Positions 1 through 7,674 of a stretch of DNA of 64,000 bases are shown here, piece after piece (the stretch's first letter is position 1; each line of letters opens with the position of its first letter). The notes under the pieces are model-generated. The model was not told the origin of the DNA. It was given only the letters and a program-made list of their open reading frames with translations, and searched no databases. This stretch comes from Burkholderiales bacterium RIFOXYD12_FULL_59_19 (lineage in GTDB: Bacteria > Pseudomonadota > Gammaproteobacteria > Burkholderiales > Burkholderiaceae_C). The DNA is taken from the NCBI GenBank assembly GCA_001771065.1, contig MESQ01000055.1, positions 1 to 64,000 of the forward strand, written 5' to 3'. The translations under genes were made by a program, and so were the position numbers.

Positions 1-171
1 AAGGAATCGACTACTGGAGAGTTTGATCTTATTGGATTCCTTTGTGTCGACACCATGTCCATCAACCGTCTAAACAATGGCTATCACTTATTCATGCTCT
101 CGGCCTTAGCCAATCAGATGTATAACTTCATGTCGCTAATGCGCGGCAAATACACAGTTGTTGTGGGGTAA
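1..171 (+). CDS. C-terminal end of a GAF-like protein, cut by the window edge
   Basis: An open frame runs from the first base to a TAA at 169-171 and gives the last 56 residues of a protein. The segment reads GFLCVDT, then a variable loop, then a helix LSALANQMYNF. This is the pattern of the last strand and helix of GAF-type sensor domains (a G-F-x-x-V-D strand, then a helix with L-x-x-L-A-x-Q). The downstream 114-codon gene starts 5 bp later, so the two are probably co-transcribed. The rest of the protein is outside the window and the domain call rests on a short stretch only. Confidence 0.45.
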   Translation, partial: KESTTGEFDLIGFLCVDTMSINRLNNGYHLFMLSALANQMYNFMSLMRGKYTVVVG

Positions 172-176
172 TTTAA

Positions 177-521
177 ATGACACTACTTGAACGCGCTCTA
201 GGTTTATTCGCAACAACTCAGAAGTCCACGAGTAACTTTGAACTGCTCAAAGTGGCCGACATAGTTAGCTCCATATCCAGTACCTCAAACGATTGGAATA
301 GAGCGGCAGTGCTGCTTGCGGCAGACCATGAACAAAGCCCAGGCAAACGGGTCGCTGTAGTCTGCTATCCGGCAAGTAATTTTGTGCTCTCTCACGATTT
401 GCCAAAGATGTCAACGCCTGAGTGGAACGCGTTGGCCTTGGAGTTACTTGAAAAAGCTGAGCGTATTCGTGGAGAGCGTTCTGACGAGTTCCAGGGGACG
501 CTACGCGATAAATCCGCGTAG
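177..521 (+). CDS. hypothetical protein, 114 aa
   Basis: I do not recognise this protein. It is soluble, with no signal peptide or membrane segment. It has a mixed helical N-terminal half (LLERALGLF, then ADIVSSISSTSNDWNRAAVLLA), a possible beta strand RVAVVCYPAS, and a charged C-terminal helix (ALELLEKAERIRGERSDEF). It begins 5 bp after the stop of the GAF-like protein and probably forms an operon with it. The ATG lies in an AT-rich stretch without a clear Shine-Dalgarno, which fits coupling to the upstream frame. Confidence 0.55.
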   Translation: MTLLERALGLFATTQKSTSNFELLKVADIVSSISSTSNDWNRAAVLLAADHEQSPGKRVAVVCYPASNFVLSHDLPKMSTPEWNALALELLEKAERIRGERSDEFQGTLRDKSA

Positions 522-593
522 CGCCCCTGAACTCGGACCACAAGGGTTTCCCCACCATTGTCAAACAGGTGTTCACCCTTCACAGGACCCCCA

Positions 594-1232
594 ATGCAAC
601 TCATCGGAATGCTCGATTCGCCCTACGTTCGTCGCGTGGCCATCTCTCTGCAGTTGCTCGGCCTGCCTTTCGAGCACCAGTCGATTTCCGTCTTCAGCAC
701 CTTCGCCCAGTTTCAGCAGATCAACCCTGTCGTCAAGGCGCCGACGCTAGTCTGCGATGACGGCGAAGTTCTTATGGATTCAACGCTGATTCTGGAGTAC
801 GCCGAAGCACTGGCCGGCCCGCGCAAGAGCCTGATGCCCGGCGACGTGGCCGAGCGCCAGCATGCGCTGCGTGTCATCGGGCTGGCACTGGCCGCCTGCG
901 AGAAGAGCGTGCAGATTGTTTACGAACACAACCTCCGGCCGGCCGAGAAACTGCATGAGCCCTGGGTGGCACGCGTCACGGGCCAGCTCCTGGCCGCGTA
1001 CGAGGCGCTGGAGGCCGAGCTGCGGCGTCGGCCATTGGCGGTGACCAGCAGCACCATCAACCAGGCCGGTGTCACCACGGCCGTGGCGTGGCATTTCACA
1101 CAACAGATGCTGCCCGGCGTGGTTGCGCCCGCGAATTACCCGGGCCTGCAAGCGTTCTCCGCCCAAGCCGAAACACTGCCCGAGTTTATGGCTGCGCCGC
1201 ATGGTTCGAACACTTACCTCCATGGCGGTTAA
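594..1232 (+). CDS. glutathione S-transferase family protein
   Basis: A 212-residue protein of the cytosolic glutathione S-transferase fold. The N-terminal thioredoxin-like domain (about 1-80) opens with MQLIGMLDSPYVRRVAI, where S9 or the nearby Tyr is in the position of the glutathione-activating residue. The cis-Pro region follows (VVKAPTLVCDDG), then the E/S glutathione-binding turn (LMDSTLILEY). The C-terminal helical domain fills the rest. An in-frame start at 558 would add 12 residues with no family match, so the ATG at 594 is preferred. The substrate cannot be read from sequence. The gene stands alone, 74 bp before the operator of the toxin-antitoxin pair. Confidence 0.85.
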   Translation: MQLIGMLDSPYVRRVAISLQLLGLPFEHQSISVFSTFAQFQQINPVVKAPTLVCDDGEVLMDSTLILEYAEALAGPRKSLMPGDVAERQHALRVIGLALAACEKSVQIVYEHNLRPAEKLHEPWVARVTGQLLAAYEALEAELRRRPLAVTSSTINQAGVTTAVAWHFTQQMLPGVVAPANYPGLQAFSAQAETLPEFMAAPHGSNTYLHGG

Positions 1233-1279
1233 TGCTTGAGGCCGGGCACGTGGCAACTGCGTTGGCAGATTGCATATCG

Positions 1280-1295
1280 GTATCCGACCGGATAC
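1280..1295. promoter_or_regulatory. palindromic operator candidate of the toxin-antitoxin operon
   Basis: GTATCCGACCGGATAC has 7-bp perfect arms (GTATCCG / CGGATAC) around a 2-bp centre, and lies 10 bp upstream of the toxin start codon. HigA-type antitoxins bind such palindromes to repress their own operon. The role here is inferred from position and symmetry. Confidence 0.5.
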
Positions 1296-1305
1296 ACTTG
1301 GGCAC

Positions 1306-1605
1306 ATGAACACCTTTCTCCGCTCCGACGAGTTTGACGCTTGGCTCGCGGGACTGAAAGACAAGCTCGGTCGTGCCCGCATAGCGCATCGCATCCGCTC
1401 TGCCGAACATGGCAACTTCGGTAACTGCGAGCCCGTGGGCGAAGGGGTTTCCGAAATGCGAATTCATTTCGGCCCCGGCTACCGAGCCTATTTCACCCGT
1501 CGCGGTGAGGTGGTCTATCTGCTTCTGCTGGGCGGCGACAAGTCGTCGCAGAAGCGTGACATCAAGCGCGCCATTGAAATGGCGCGGGCTTTGCATAAGG
1601 AGTGA
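1306..1605 (+). CDS. type II toxin, RelE/HigB-like addiction module killer protein
   Basis: A 99-residue RelE/ParE-superfamily toxin of the 'addiction module killer protein' type (TIGR02683-like, usually about 100 aa). Family signatures are FDAWLAGLKD near the N terminus, the basic middle RIRSAEHGNFG, and the C-terminal block PGYRAYFTRRGEVVYLLLLGG followed by KSSQKRDIKRA. Toxins of this fold usually cleave mRNA at the ribosome. The ATG at 1306 gives the normal family start; an upstream TTG would add 12 residues that run into the operator. The antitoxin follows within 5 bp. The order toxin then antitoxin is usual for HigBA-like pairs. Confidence 0.88.
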   Translation: MNTFLRSDEFDAWLAGLKDKLGRARIAHRIRSAEHGNFGNCEPVGEGVSEMRIHFGPGYRAYFTRRGEVVYLLLLGGDKSSQKRDIKRAIEMARALHKE

Positions 1606-1610
1606 ACATC

Positions 1611-1898
1611 ATGACAAAATTCGCACCCTTTGACGCTGCTGATTACCTCGACGATGAAGAAACCATCGCGGAATACATTTCCGCCGCGCTGGAAGACCCC
1701 AATCCCGATGTTTTTCTGACCGCAGTGCGTGATGTGGCTCGCTCCCGTGGCATGGCCCAACTCGCAAAAGATGCCGGCCTTGGTCGCGAGAGCCTTTACA
1801 AGGCGCTGACACCTGGCGCCAAACCACGCTACGACACGATGCTCAAGCTAATTCACGCCCTCGGCGTCAAGCTCTCGGCTTCTCCGATCCATCCGTGA
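1611..1898 (+). CDS. HigA-like antitoxin with helix-turn-helix
   Basis: A 95-residue antitoxin of the 'addiction module antidote' family (TIGR02684-like). It starts with the typical MTKFAPFDAADYLDDEETIA and continues with a helix-turn-helix (GMAQLAKDAGLGRESLYKAL, about residues 48-67) that should bind the palindrome at 1280-1295. It neutralises the toxin encoded just upstream. An in-frame GTG at 1602 overlaps the toxin stop, but the ATG at 1611 matches the family start. A 123-bp piece of this gene is duplicated at 3464-3586 inside a decayed amidohydrolase gene. Confidence 0.9.
   Translation: MTKFAPFDAADYLDDEETIAEYISAALEDPNPDVFLTAVRDVARSRGMAQLAKDAGLGRESLYKALTPGAKPRYDTMLKLIHALGVKLSASPIHP
1681..1803 (+). 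repeat. direct repeat, copy A (inside the antitoxin gene)
   Basis: This 123-bp stretch of the antitoxin gene is repeated at 3464-3586 in the same orientation with four mismatches that I can count (about 97% identity). It covers the DNA-binding half of the antitoxin. The two copies lie 1783 bp apart. Confidence 0.9.
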
Positions 1899-1990
1899 AC
1901 AATTCACGGTTCCCCACCGTGAGGCCCAACCGGCTTTGCAGGGGCATGAGTACCAAGATTTTTGGTAGGTTTCACAGTCAGGAGGGATTG

Positions 1991-2311
1991 ATGCCCGGCA
2001 CAACTTGGAAAGACTCAGAAAAGAAGATTGCGCGCCGCGTCTTCGAGGCGGCGCTTCAATCGGAACTTGCCGATATCATGGCTACGTTCAAAGCACTTGC
2101 GGCGAACGCCAAGGAGCCTGAGGATATGTGGAAAATCCAGGCCTTCCTTGCCCACGCGCAACGCGATATTGACGGCAAATACGACTACCGCTACTCGCAA
2201 CTTGAGCTCGTGTTCGGCCGGCTGCTGCGAGAGAAGCGAATATACGAGCAAGACCTGAACGGGATTGCTGACGAAAAACTCGCGAATATTTTGCGCATTG
2301 CCGAACTCTGA
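1991..2311 (+). CDS. small conserved hypothetical protein, 106 aa
   Basis: A highly charged, probably all-helical cytoplasmic protein with no signal or membrane segment. It begins MPGTTWKDSEKKIARRVFEA and later has DGKYDYRYSQLELVFGRLLREKRI. I recall similar uncharacterised short proteins in proteobacteria but no known function. The start is fixed by a strong Shine-Dalgarno (AGGAGGG) 5 bp before the ATG; the frame is open farther upstream but without a better start. It follows the toxin-antitoxin pair on the same strand with a 92-bp gap. Confidence 0.65.
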   Translation: MPGTTWKDSEKKIARRVFEAALQSELADIMATFKALAANAKEPEDMWKIQAFLAHAQRDIDGKYDYRYSQLELVFGRLLREKRIYEQDLNGIADEKLANILRIAEL

Positions 2312-2423
2312 GCAAAATGCAAAGAGGCTGTCCGATGGTTACTTTCGTCGTTGTGCCACTCATATCCCGGGGCGGATCATGACTGCGCCGTATGATTCAA
2401 GCACCTACCGAACTGGGTCCGCT

Positions 2424-2798
2424 ATGTCAACCACGCTCACCTATTTCCGCCTCTATCCCGATCAAGACGGTGTTTCGCATTTCGAGCCGATTGACATTGA
2501 GGTAGTTTCCCGAGAATTCGCGCCGCCGGCGGCGCCATTCAGTGTGTCCGAACTTGAGCCAGCATCTCGTCATGGCTTCTTGTACCTGCCAAGCGGGTGG
2601 GTTGGCGAGCTACACCCCTCACCGATCCGCATGTGGATCGTGGTGCTTTCGGGGGTAATGGAGTTCGAGGCCGGCGACGGAGCTACGCAGAGAATTTCGC
2701 CTGGCTGCACGCTGCTGCTTGAAGACACAACCGGCATGGGACATTGCAGCCGCGTACTCGGTGCGGGCGCCGCAGTCTTGTCCGTTGTTCATGTCTAG
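2424..2798 (+). CDS. cupin-domain protein
   Basis: About 124 residues with a single cupin-like beta barrel. The segment HPSPIRMWIVVLSGVMEFEAGDG resembles cupin motif 1 (a strand, then G-x-x-E), and ISPGCTLLLEDTTGMGHCSRV resembles motif 2 (P-G, then a G-x-x-H). A metal or small organic acid ligand is likely, but the exact role is unknown. The start is uncertain: an ATG at 2379 has a slightly better ribosome site (GGGGCGG) and would add 15 residues. The neighbouring amidohydrolase remnant suggests a former small catabolic gene group. Confidence 0.65.
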   Translation: MSTTLTYFRLYPDQDGVSHFEPIDIEVVSREFAPPAAPFSVSELEPASRHGFLYLPSGWVGELHPSPIRMWIVVLSGVMEFEAGDGATQRISPGCTLLLEDTTGMGHCSRVLGAGAAVLSVVHV

Positions 2799-2837
2799 GC
2801 TTGACGGGAAACACTGGGTGCCGAGTGCCGTGAACTG

Positions 2838-3627
2838 ATGCATCGACGCGTATTTTTGTCATCGGCCGCCAGGTTCACCACTGGGCTGTCAGCGCTCACG
2901 CTGCCCGGCATTGCCTCGGCCCAGGAACCGCGCCAACTGGCGCGGCCGGAGGCAGGCGCGGCCTGGCGGCGCCGGATCAAATCGTTATTGGATCGCGGGC
3001 GTCTGCCTATCATCGATATGGAGGCCACGTTCATTGAGGGCGTGACGAATGTGGCTCGCATGATCGATTACATGAATGAGTTCGATATCGCGCAGATCGC
3101 CTTCGGCCCCGCCAATGCGCCGACCAGCAAGCCGTCGCTGGAGCTTCATCGCAAGTACCCGGCGTATTTCATCCCGACCACCAACAGCGGCGAATTTCCG
3201 CGCTGGTGGCGCGACCCCGCAGCCTTCCTGGCCGGCGTCCGGGACGATCTGAAGACGGGGGATTACGTTTTCATTGGGGGAGCATGAGTTTCGGCATTAC
3301 CCGTCGCCGGAACAAGTGGCGGCGCGCAATACGGGGCGCGATATCAGCATCGACATCACCGGCCCGGCGGGTCAGGCTTTGTTCAGCCTCAGCGAGGAGT
3401 TTGGTGTCGCGTTCCGGATCCATTATGAAATCGAAGACCGGCTGCTGGTCGCGCTGGAGGGTACCGCCGCGCTGGAAGACCCCAATCCCGATGTATTTCT
3501 GACCGCAGTGCGTGATGTGGCTCGCTCCCGTGGCATGGCTCAACTCGCAAAAGATACCGGCCTTGGTCGCGAGAGTCTTTACAAGGTCGTATTCCCGATG
3601 TGTCATCATTTATCAATCGGCCCATAA
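2838..3627 (+). pseudogene. broken amidohydrolase gene fused to a fragment of the antitoxin gene
   Basis: The 5' part encodes a protein with a Tat-like signal (RRVFLSSAARF, cleavage near IASAQE) and then a metal-dependent hydrolase-like start (IIDMEATF). At about 3274-3280 one extra base in TTCATTGGGGG breaks the frame. Dropping it restores GEHEFRHYPSPEQVAARN and a good continuation (DISIDITGPAGQALFSLSEE). At 3464 the gene is cut and joined in frame to 123 bp of the antitoxin gene, then runs to a stop at 3627. The whole C-terminal half of the hydrolase, with most metal ligands, is missing. The product is almost certainly non-functional. Confidence 0.8.
3464..3586 (+). repeat. direct repeat, copy B (antitoxin fragment)
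   Basis: Second copy of the 123-bp antitoxin segment at 1681-1803. It is in the same orientation and in frame with the shifted hydrolase reading frame. It supplies the helix-turn-helix residues but no antitoxin start or C terminus. Confidence 0.9.
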
Positions 3628-3669
3628 ACAGCAGGAGGCGCATATTGGCCAGCGACTGCTTTGCTGACC

Positions 3670-4575
3670 TCAATTTTGATCTGACAACTTTATTTCCGCA
3701 CGCAAGTCGGCCGCGAATGCATCGGCCAGGGAGGACCTGGCCGTGCCCTGCGAGAAAATGACTGCATAACGGGACGTGAGAACCTCTTTGACTGGGAGTA
3801 CCACGATGTCGGCACTTGCAAATGGCGCAGCAGCCCACTTTGAGACCAGCGAAATTCCGGCGCCCGCAGCAACCAAAGCACAGGCAATAGAAGAACTAGG
3901 TGTTTCAAGGACAACGTTGGGAGCCACGCCGGCGAGTGCGAAGGCATCTTCAATCTGGTAACGAATGAAACTGTGCTGGGACAACATCACCATTCGTTCC
4001 CCGTCCAGGTCTTTCAACGAAATGATCTTCTTCGATGCCAAGCGGTGACTTGCAGGCATGATCGCCATCGATTGAACCGGGTCGAAGACTTCGGTGTCAA
4101 TCGACGGGCGGGCAAGAGGCAACTCGACCACGCCAACATCAAACTGGCGGGTCGAAACAAGCTCTGCGATCTGACGCGAAGGCAGACTCTGCACGAATAC
4201 CTTCACGTTGGGGCGGGAAGACAAGAAACGTGTGATGGCGCGTGGTACCAACCACTGTGCCAGCGCTGGCAGCGTCGCCACACGCAGTGCGCCAGCTCGC
4301 TGGAAACGGATGTCCTGCGCAACTTGCGAGATGCGCTCGATGCTTCCATAAAGTTGGTCAACCTCACGATACAGTGCCTCAGCTTCCGGGGTGGGCACCA
4401 AGCGCCGTCCCCGTCGCTCAAACAAAGGGTATCCCAACCGGACCTCCATCAAACCCAGCGTCCGACTGACGCCAGGCTGGGTCACGCTCATTAGACGCGC
4501 CGCACTTACAACACTTCCCGTCAGCATCACAGCGCGAAAGGCCTCGATTTGACGGAGATTAAGTACTGGTTTCAT
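3670..4575 (-). CDS. LysR-type regulator, NocR/OccR-like
   Basis: A 301-residue LysR-family transcription factor. The winged helix-turn-helix occupies about residues 5-65 (LRQIEAFRAVMLTGSVVSAA, then VTQPGVSRTL, then LFERRGRRLVPT). The rest is the periplasmic-binding-protein-like effector domain. The sequence style (AFRAVMLTGSVVSAARLM) resembles the opine regulators NocR and OccR. Upstream in-frame codons add ten residues before MKPVLNLRQ, which is the usual family start. It is divergent from the transporter and dehydrogenase genes at 4715-11617 and probably controls them, with the transported compound or a breakdown product as inducer. Confidence 0.88.
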   Translation of the reverse strand: MKPVLNLRQIEAFRAVMLTGSVVSAARLMSVTQPGVSRTLGLMEVRLGYPLFERRGRRLVPTPEAEALYREVDQLYGSIERISQVAQDIRFQRAGALRVATLPALAQWLVPRAITRFLSSRPNVKVFVQSLPSRQIAELVSTRQFDVGVVELPLARPSIDTEVFDPVQSMAIMPASHRLASKKIISLKDLDGERMVMLSQHSFIRYQIEDAFALAGVAPNVVLETPSSSIACALVAAGAGISLVSKWAAAPFASADIVVLPVKEVLTSRYAVIFSQGTARSSLADAFAADLRAEIKLSDQN

Positions 4576-4641
4576 ACATAACATTAGGGCATATACAGGA
4601 TGCAAATTTTACCTATTCAATTAAGTTAAAGGGAAATAAAC

Positions 4642-4654
4642 TGCAATTGCATCA
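4642..4654. promoter_or_regulatory. LysR-type T-N11-A box candidate in the divergent promoter
   Basis: TGCAATTGCATCA fits T-N11-A and contains the 10-bp palindrome TGCAATTGCA (4642-4651). It lies in the 139-bp gap between the lysR gene and the binding-protein gene, 61 bp before the latter's start codon. The role is inferred from position. Confidence 0.35.
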
Positions 4655-4714
4655 GGATTGATTAACTATTGGCTTATGCCTTTTTCCTTGTATCAAAATC
4701 ATTAGGAGACATTT

Positions 4715-5746
4715 ATGCGCAATTTCTTTCTCACCATTGGCACCGTCGCACTGGCAGCGTCCTTCACTGCTCAAGCGGCCGAGACGATTTATGTTGGCGG
4801 CTCCGGCGGCTCGACTGAGAAACTTTTCAAAGAGCAGATCATTCCGGCTTTTGAAGCAAAAACGGGGGCCAAAGTGGTCTATGTGCCTGGAAACTCGACC
4901 GACATCCTCGCAAAACTTCAGGCTCAAAAGGGCAATCAGGAAATCTCTGTTGCGCTTATTGACGACGGTCCGATGTATCAAGCCATCGGTCAGGGTTTGT
5001 GCGCCAAGGTTGAAAACACTGGCTCAATCAAGGAAATCTATCCCAACGCCCGAATGGTTGGTGATAAGTCCGTAGGTATTGGGTTCATTTCGACCGGCCT
5101 CGCCTACAACAAGGAAGTTTTTGCCAAGAACGGATGGAAGGCCCCAACTTCGTGGATGGATTTGACTGATCCGAAATACAAAGACAAAGTAGTCATCCCG
5201 CCGATTACAAATGGATATGGCTTGTTGACGCTGGTCATGATGTCCAAGCTCAATGGCGGTAGCGAGGCCAATATGGAACCGGGTTTCGACGTGATGATCA
5301 AGAAAGTTGCACCCAATGTGTTGGCCTGGGAGCCATCGCCAGGAAAAATGTCTCAAATGCTTCAGACCGGTGAGGGTGCACTGGCTGTCTGGGGCAATGG
5401 CCGTGTTCAGGCAGTCATTGACCAGGGCGCTCCAGTCGAATTCGTGTACCCCAAAGAAGGGGCCGTCGTCATCATGGTGGCTGGTTGCGTGGTAGAAGGT
5501 GCGCCGCAGTCCAAGCTTGGGCAGCAGTTCCTGCAACACGTTGTGTCTGCTGAGTCACAGGGGCAGATCGCCCAAGGTGTCGCCTGGGGTCCTGTGAACA
5601 AGAACACCCAACTTTCTCCCGAACTAGCCAAAAAAGTTGTTTTTGGCCCCGAGAAAGTTGGCGCTCTCATTTCTCCTAATTACGACATCATTAACGTCAA
5701 GCGCGCCGAATGGACGAACCGCTGGAATCGCGCTGTCGAGCGTTGA
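4715..5746 (+). CDS. ABC transporter periplasmic binding protein, spermidine/putrescine (PotD/PotF) type
   Basis: A 343-residue exported solute-binding protein. Residues 1-22 form a signal peptide (basic MRN, hydrophobic core, cleavage after AQAAE-type residues). The mature part starts with ETIYVGGSGGSTEKL and has the fold pattern of class II binding proteins of the polyamine/opine type, with NGYGLLTLVMM and AVWGNGRVQAV in the hinge and second lobe. It heads an operon with its own ATPase and two permeases, followed at once by an amine or amino-acid dehydrogenase. The ligand is therefore likely the substrate of that enzyme: an opine, an imino acid or a related cationic compound. Confidence 0.88.
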   Translation: MRNFFLTIGTVALAASFTAQAAETIYVGGSGGSTEKLFKEQIIPAFEAKTGAKVVYVPGNSTDILAKLQAQKGNQEISVALIDDGPMYQAIGQGLCAKVENTGSIKEIYPNARMVGDKSVGIGFISTGLAYNKEVFAKNGWKAPTSWMDLTDPKYKDKVVIPPITNGYGLLTLVMMSKLNGGSEANMEPGFDVMIKKVAPNVLAWEPSPGKMSQMLQTGEGALAVWGNGRVQAVIDQGAPVEFVYPKEGAVVIMVAGCVVEGAPQSKLGQQFLQHVVSAESQGQIAQGVAWGPVNKNTQLSPELAKKVVFGPEKVGALISPNYDIINVKRAEWTNRWNRAVER

Positions 5747-5776
5747 TTCTTCAACATCTCTGACACTGAGCAAACA

Positions 5777-6817
5777 ATGAGCTTTCTCAAACTTCAAGGC
5801 TTGGTTAAGCGCTATGGCAATGCCAACGCGGTGGCCGAGTTCTCCCTCTCGGTGAATAAGGGGGAGTTCGTGTGTTTGCTGGGTCCTTCAGGATGCGGCA
5901 AGACCACCACGCTGCAAATGGTGGCCGGATTTGTCCAGCCAACCAGTGGTCAAATATTGCTGGACGGAAAGGACATTACCGGGATAAAACCCGACAAACG
6001 CGGGCTGGGAATTGTCTTTCAGAGCTATGCTTTGTTTCCCCATATGACAGTGTCTGACAACATTGCGTTTGGTCTTGAAATGCGCGGTATTGCAGTCTCC
6101 GAGAGACGCCAGCGAGTGGGTGAGGCGCTGGAGCTCGTGCATCTCGGCCCTATGGCCGCTCGTTTTCCGAGTGAGCTTTCCGGCGGGCAGCGTCAACGCG
6201 TGGCGATGGCGCGTGCGTTGGTGATCAAGCCACCCGTGCTTTTACTTGACGAGCCAATGGGTGCACTAGACGCCAAGCTGCGCGAGGAGATGCAGATCGA
6301 ACTCCGAGCGTTGCAGCGCCGAGTCGGGATCACAACCCTTATGGTCACCCACGACCAAGCGGAAGCCATGACACTGGCTGATCGGGTTGTACTGATGAAC
6401 AAGGGGCAGATTGAACAGGTGGGTCGGCCCTTCGACATGTATGAACGACCCAATGGACGGTTTTCTTCCACATTTCTGGGAAAAGCCAATGTCTTCGAAG
6501 GAACTGCCGTAGGTGGCAGCGTTAAAGTTAACGACTACTGTTTTCCCTGTCCAGAACCCGCAATAACGGGTGAAGTTGACTACATTGTTCGACCCGAAAA
6601 AATGGAGTTTACGGATGATGGCGCCCTTATTCGTGGCACTGTGAGCGCGCGGGTATTTCTTGGAAACCACTGGCTTTTTCAGATCGATACAAAACTCGGC
6701 ACCCTGCAGCTGACGCACGCCAACAATGGACTTCCGAAAGCAGCCGAAGGTGATGACGTGGGGGTGACTTGGGCTGCTGCGGACGCCCATATCGTTCCCA
6801 GAGAGGTGACCCTATGA
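5777..6817 (+). CDS. ABC transporter ATP-binding protein, PotA type
   Basis: A 346-residue importer ATPase. Walker A is GPSGCGKTT (about 38-46), the signature is LSGGQRQRVAMARAL, Walker B is LLLDEPMGALD, and the switch His is in TLMVTHDQAEAM. A C-terminal TOBE-like regulatory domain covers about 270-346. It energises the two permeases whose genes follow; its stop overlaps the next start (ATGA), so translation is probably coupled. Confidence 0.93.
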   Translation: MSFLKLQGLVKRYGNANAVAEFSLSVNKGEFVCLLGPSGCGKTTTLQMVAGFVQPTSGQILLDGKDITGIKPDKRGLGIVFQSYALFPHMTVSDNIAFGLEMRGIAVSERRQRVGEALELVHLGPMAARFPSELSGGQRQRVAMARALVIKPPVLLLDEPMGALDAKLREEMQIELRALQRRVGITTLMVTHDQAEAMTLADRVVLMNKGQIEQVGRPFDMYERPNGRFSSTFLGKANVFEGTAVGGSVKVNDYCFPCPEPAITGEVDYIVRPEKMEFTDDGALIRGTVSARVFLGNHWLFQIDTKLGTLQLTHANNGLPKAAEGDDVGVTWAAADAHIVPREVTL

Positions 6818-7674
6818 CAAACGTGCGCAATCTATTACCTTACTGGCTCACGGCGCCCGGTATCTTGGTGATGTTGGCTTTTGTGGCCCTGCCCTTGGTT
6901 CTGACACTGTCACTGAGTATGTACCCCTTCCTGCCAGGTGGCGGCGTAGGGGACGGGTTAACTTTGGCCAATTATGCTGATATCGCGCGGGACGATTATT
7001 TTCATGCGATCTTCGCGCGCACATTTGGGATGGCCTTCCTTGTCACTGCAATTTGTATTGCAATCGGTGTACCAGAGGCATATGTTCTCAGCCGACTATC
7101 GTCCCGGTGGCGTGCCGTATCCATGGTGATCGTTCTCGGTCCGCTGCTGATTTCTGTCGTGGTTCGCACGCTCGGTTGGGCAGTCCTTCTTGGTAACGAG
7201 GGCGTGATTAACAAGATTTTGCTCAGCATCGGAGTGGTTTCCGAACCGATCAAGATGATGTACACATTCACTGGCGTCGTTGTGGCCCTGGTACATGTGC
7301 TGGTCCCATTTATGGTCCTCGCGGTATGGACTTCGCTGCAAAAGCTTGACCGGGCAACCGAGCAAGCGGCGGCGTCACTCGGTGCTTCTCTACCCACCGT
7401 ATTGCGGCGCATCGTCTTTCCGCAAGTCATACCTGGTGTGTTGTCTGGCGGATTGATTGTGTTCGCCTTGGCGGCAAGCGCGTTCGCTACGCCAGCAATC
7501 ATCGGCGGTCGCCGACTCAAAGTTGTGCCGACAACGATTTACGATGAATTTCTGGGTAATCTCAATTGGCCACTGGGTGCCGCGCTGGCTGTGGTGCTGG
7601 TCATCATCGTTCTTGCCGTTTCGTTAGGAATGAACCGGTTGATTGAACGTCAATACAAACAGGTTTTCTCATGA
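6814..7674 (+). CDS. ABC transporter permease, PotB type
   Basis: A 286-residue inner-membrane permease with about six membrane segments. The EAA loop that contacts the ATPase is AAASLGASLPTVLRRIVFP (about 190-208). The ATG at 6814 overlaps the ATPase stop codon; a longer frame starting inside the ATPase gene is not needed. It pairs with the permease that begins at 7671, again with an ATGA overlap. Confidence 0.92.
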   Translation: MTNVRNLLPYWLTAPGILVMLAFVALPLVLTLSLSMYPFLPGGGVGDGLTLANYADIARDDYFHAIFARTFGMAFLVTAICIAIGVPEAYVLSRLSSRWRAVSMVIVLGPLLISVVVRTLGWAVLLGNEGVINKILLSIGVVSEPIKMMYTFTGVVVALVHVLVPFMVLAVWTSLQKLDRATEQAAASLGASLPTVLRRIVFPQVIPGVLSGGLIVFALAASAFATPAIIGGRRLKVVPTTIYDEFLGNLNWPLGAALAVVLVIIVLAVSLGMNRLIERQYKQVFS

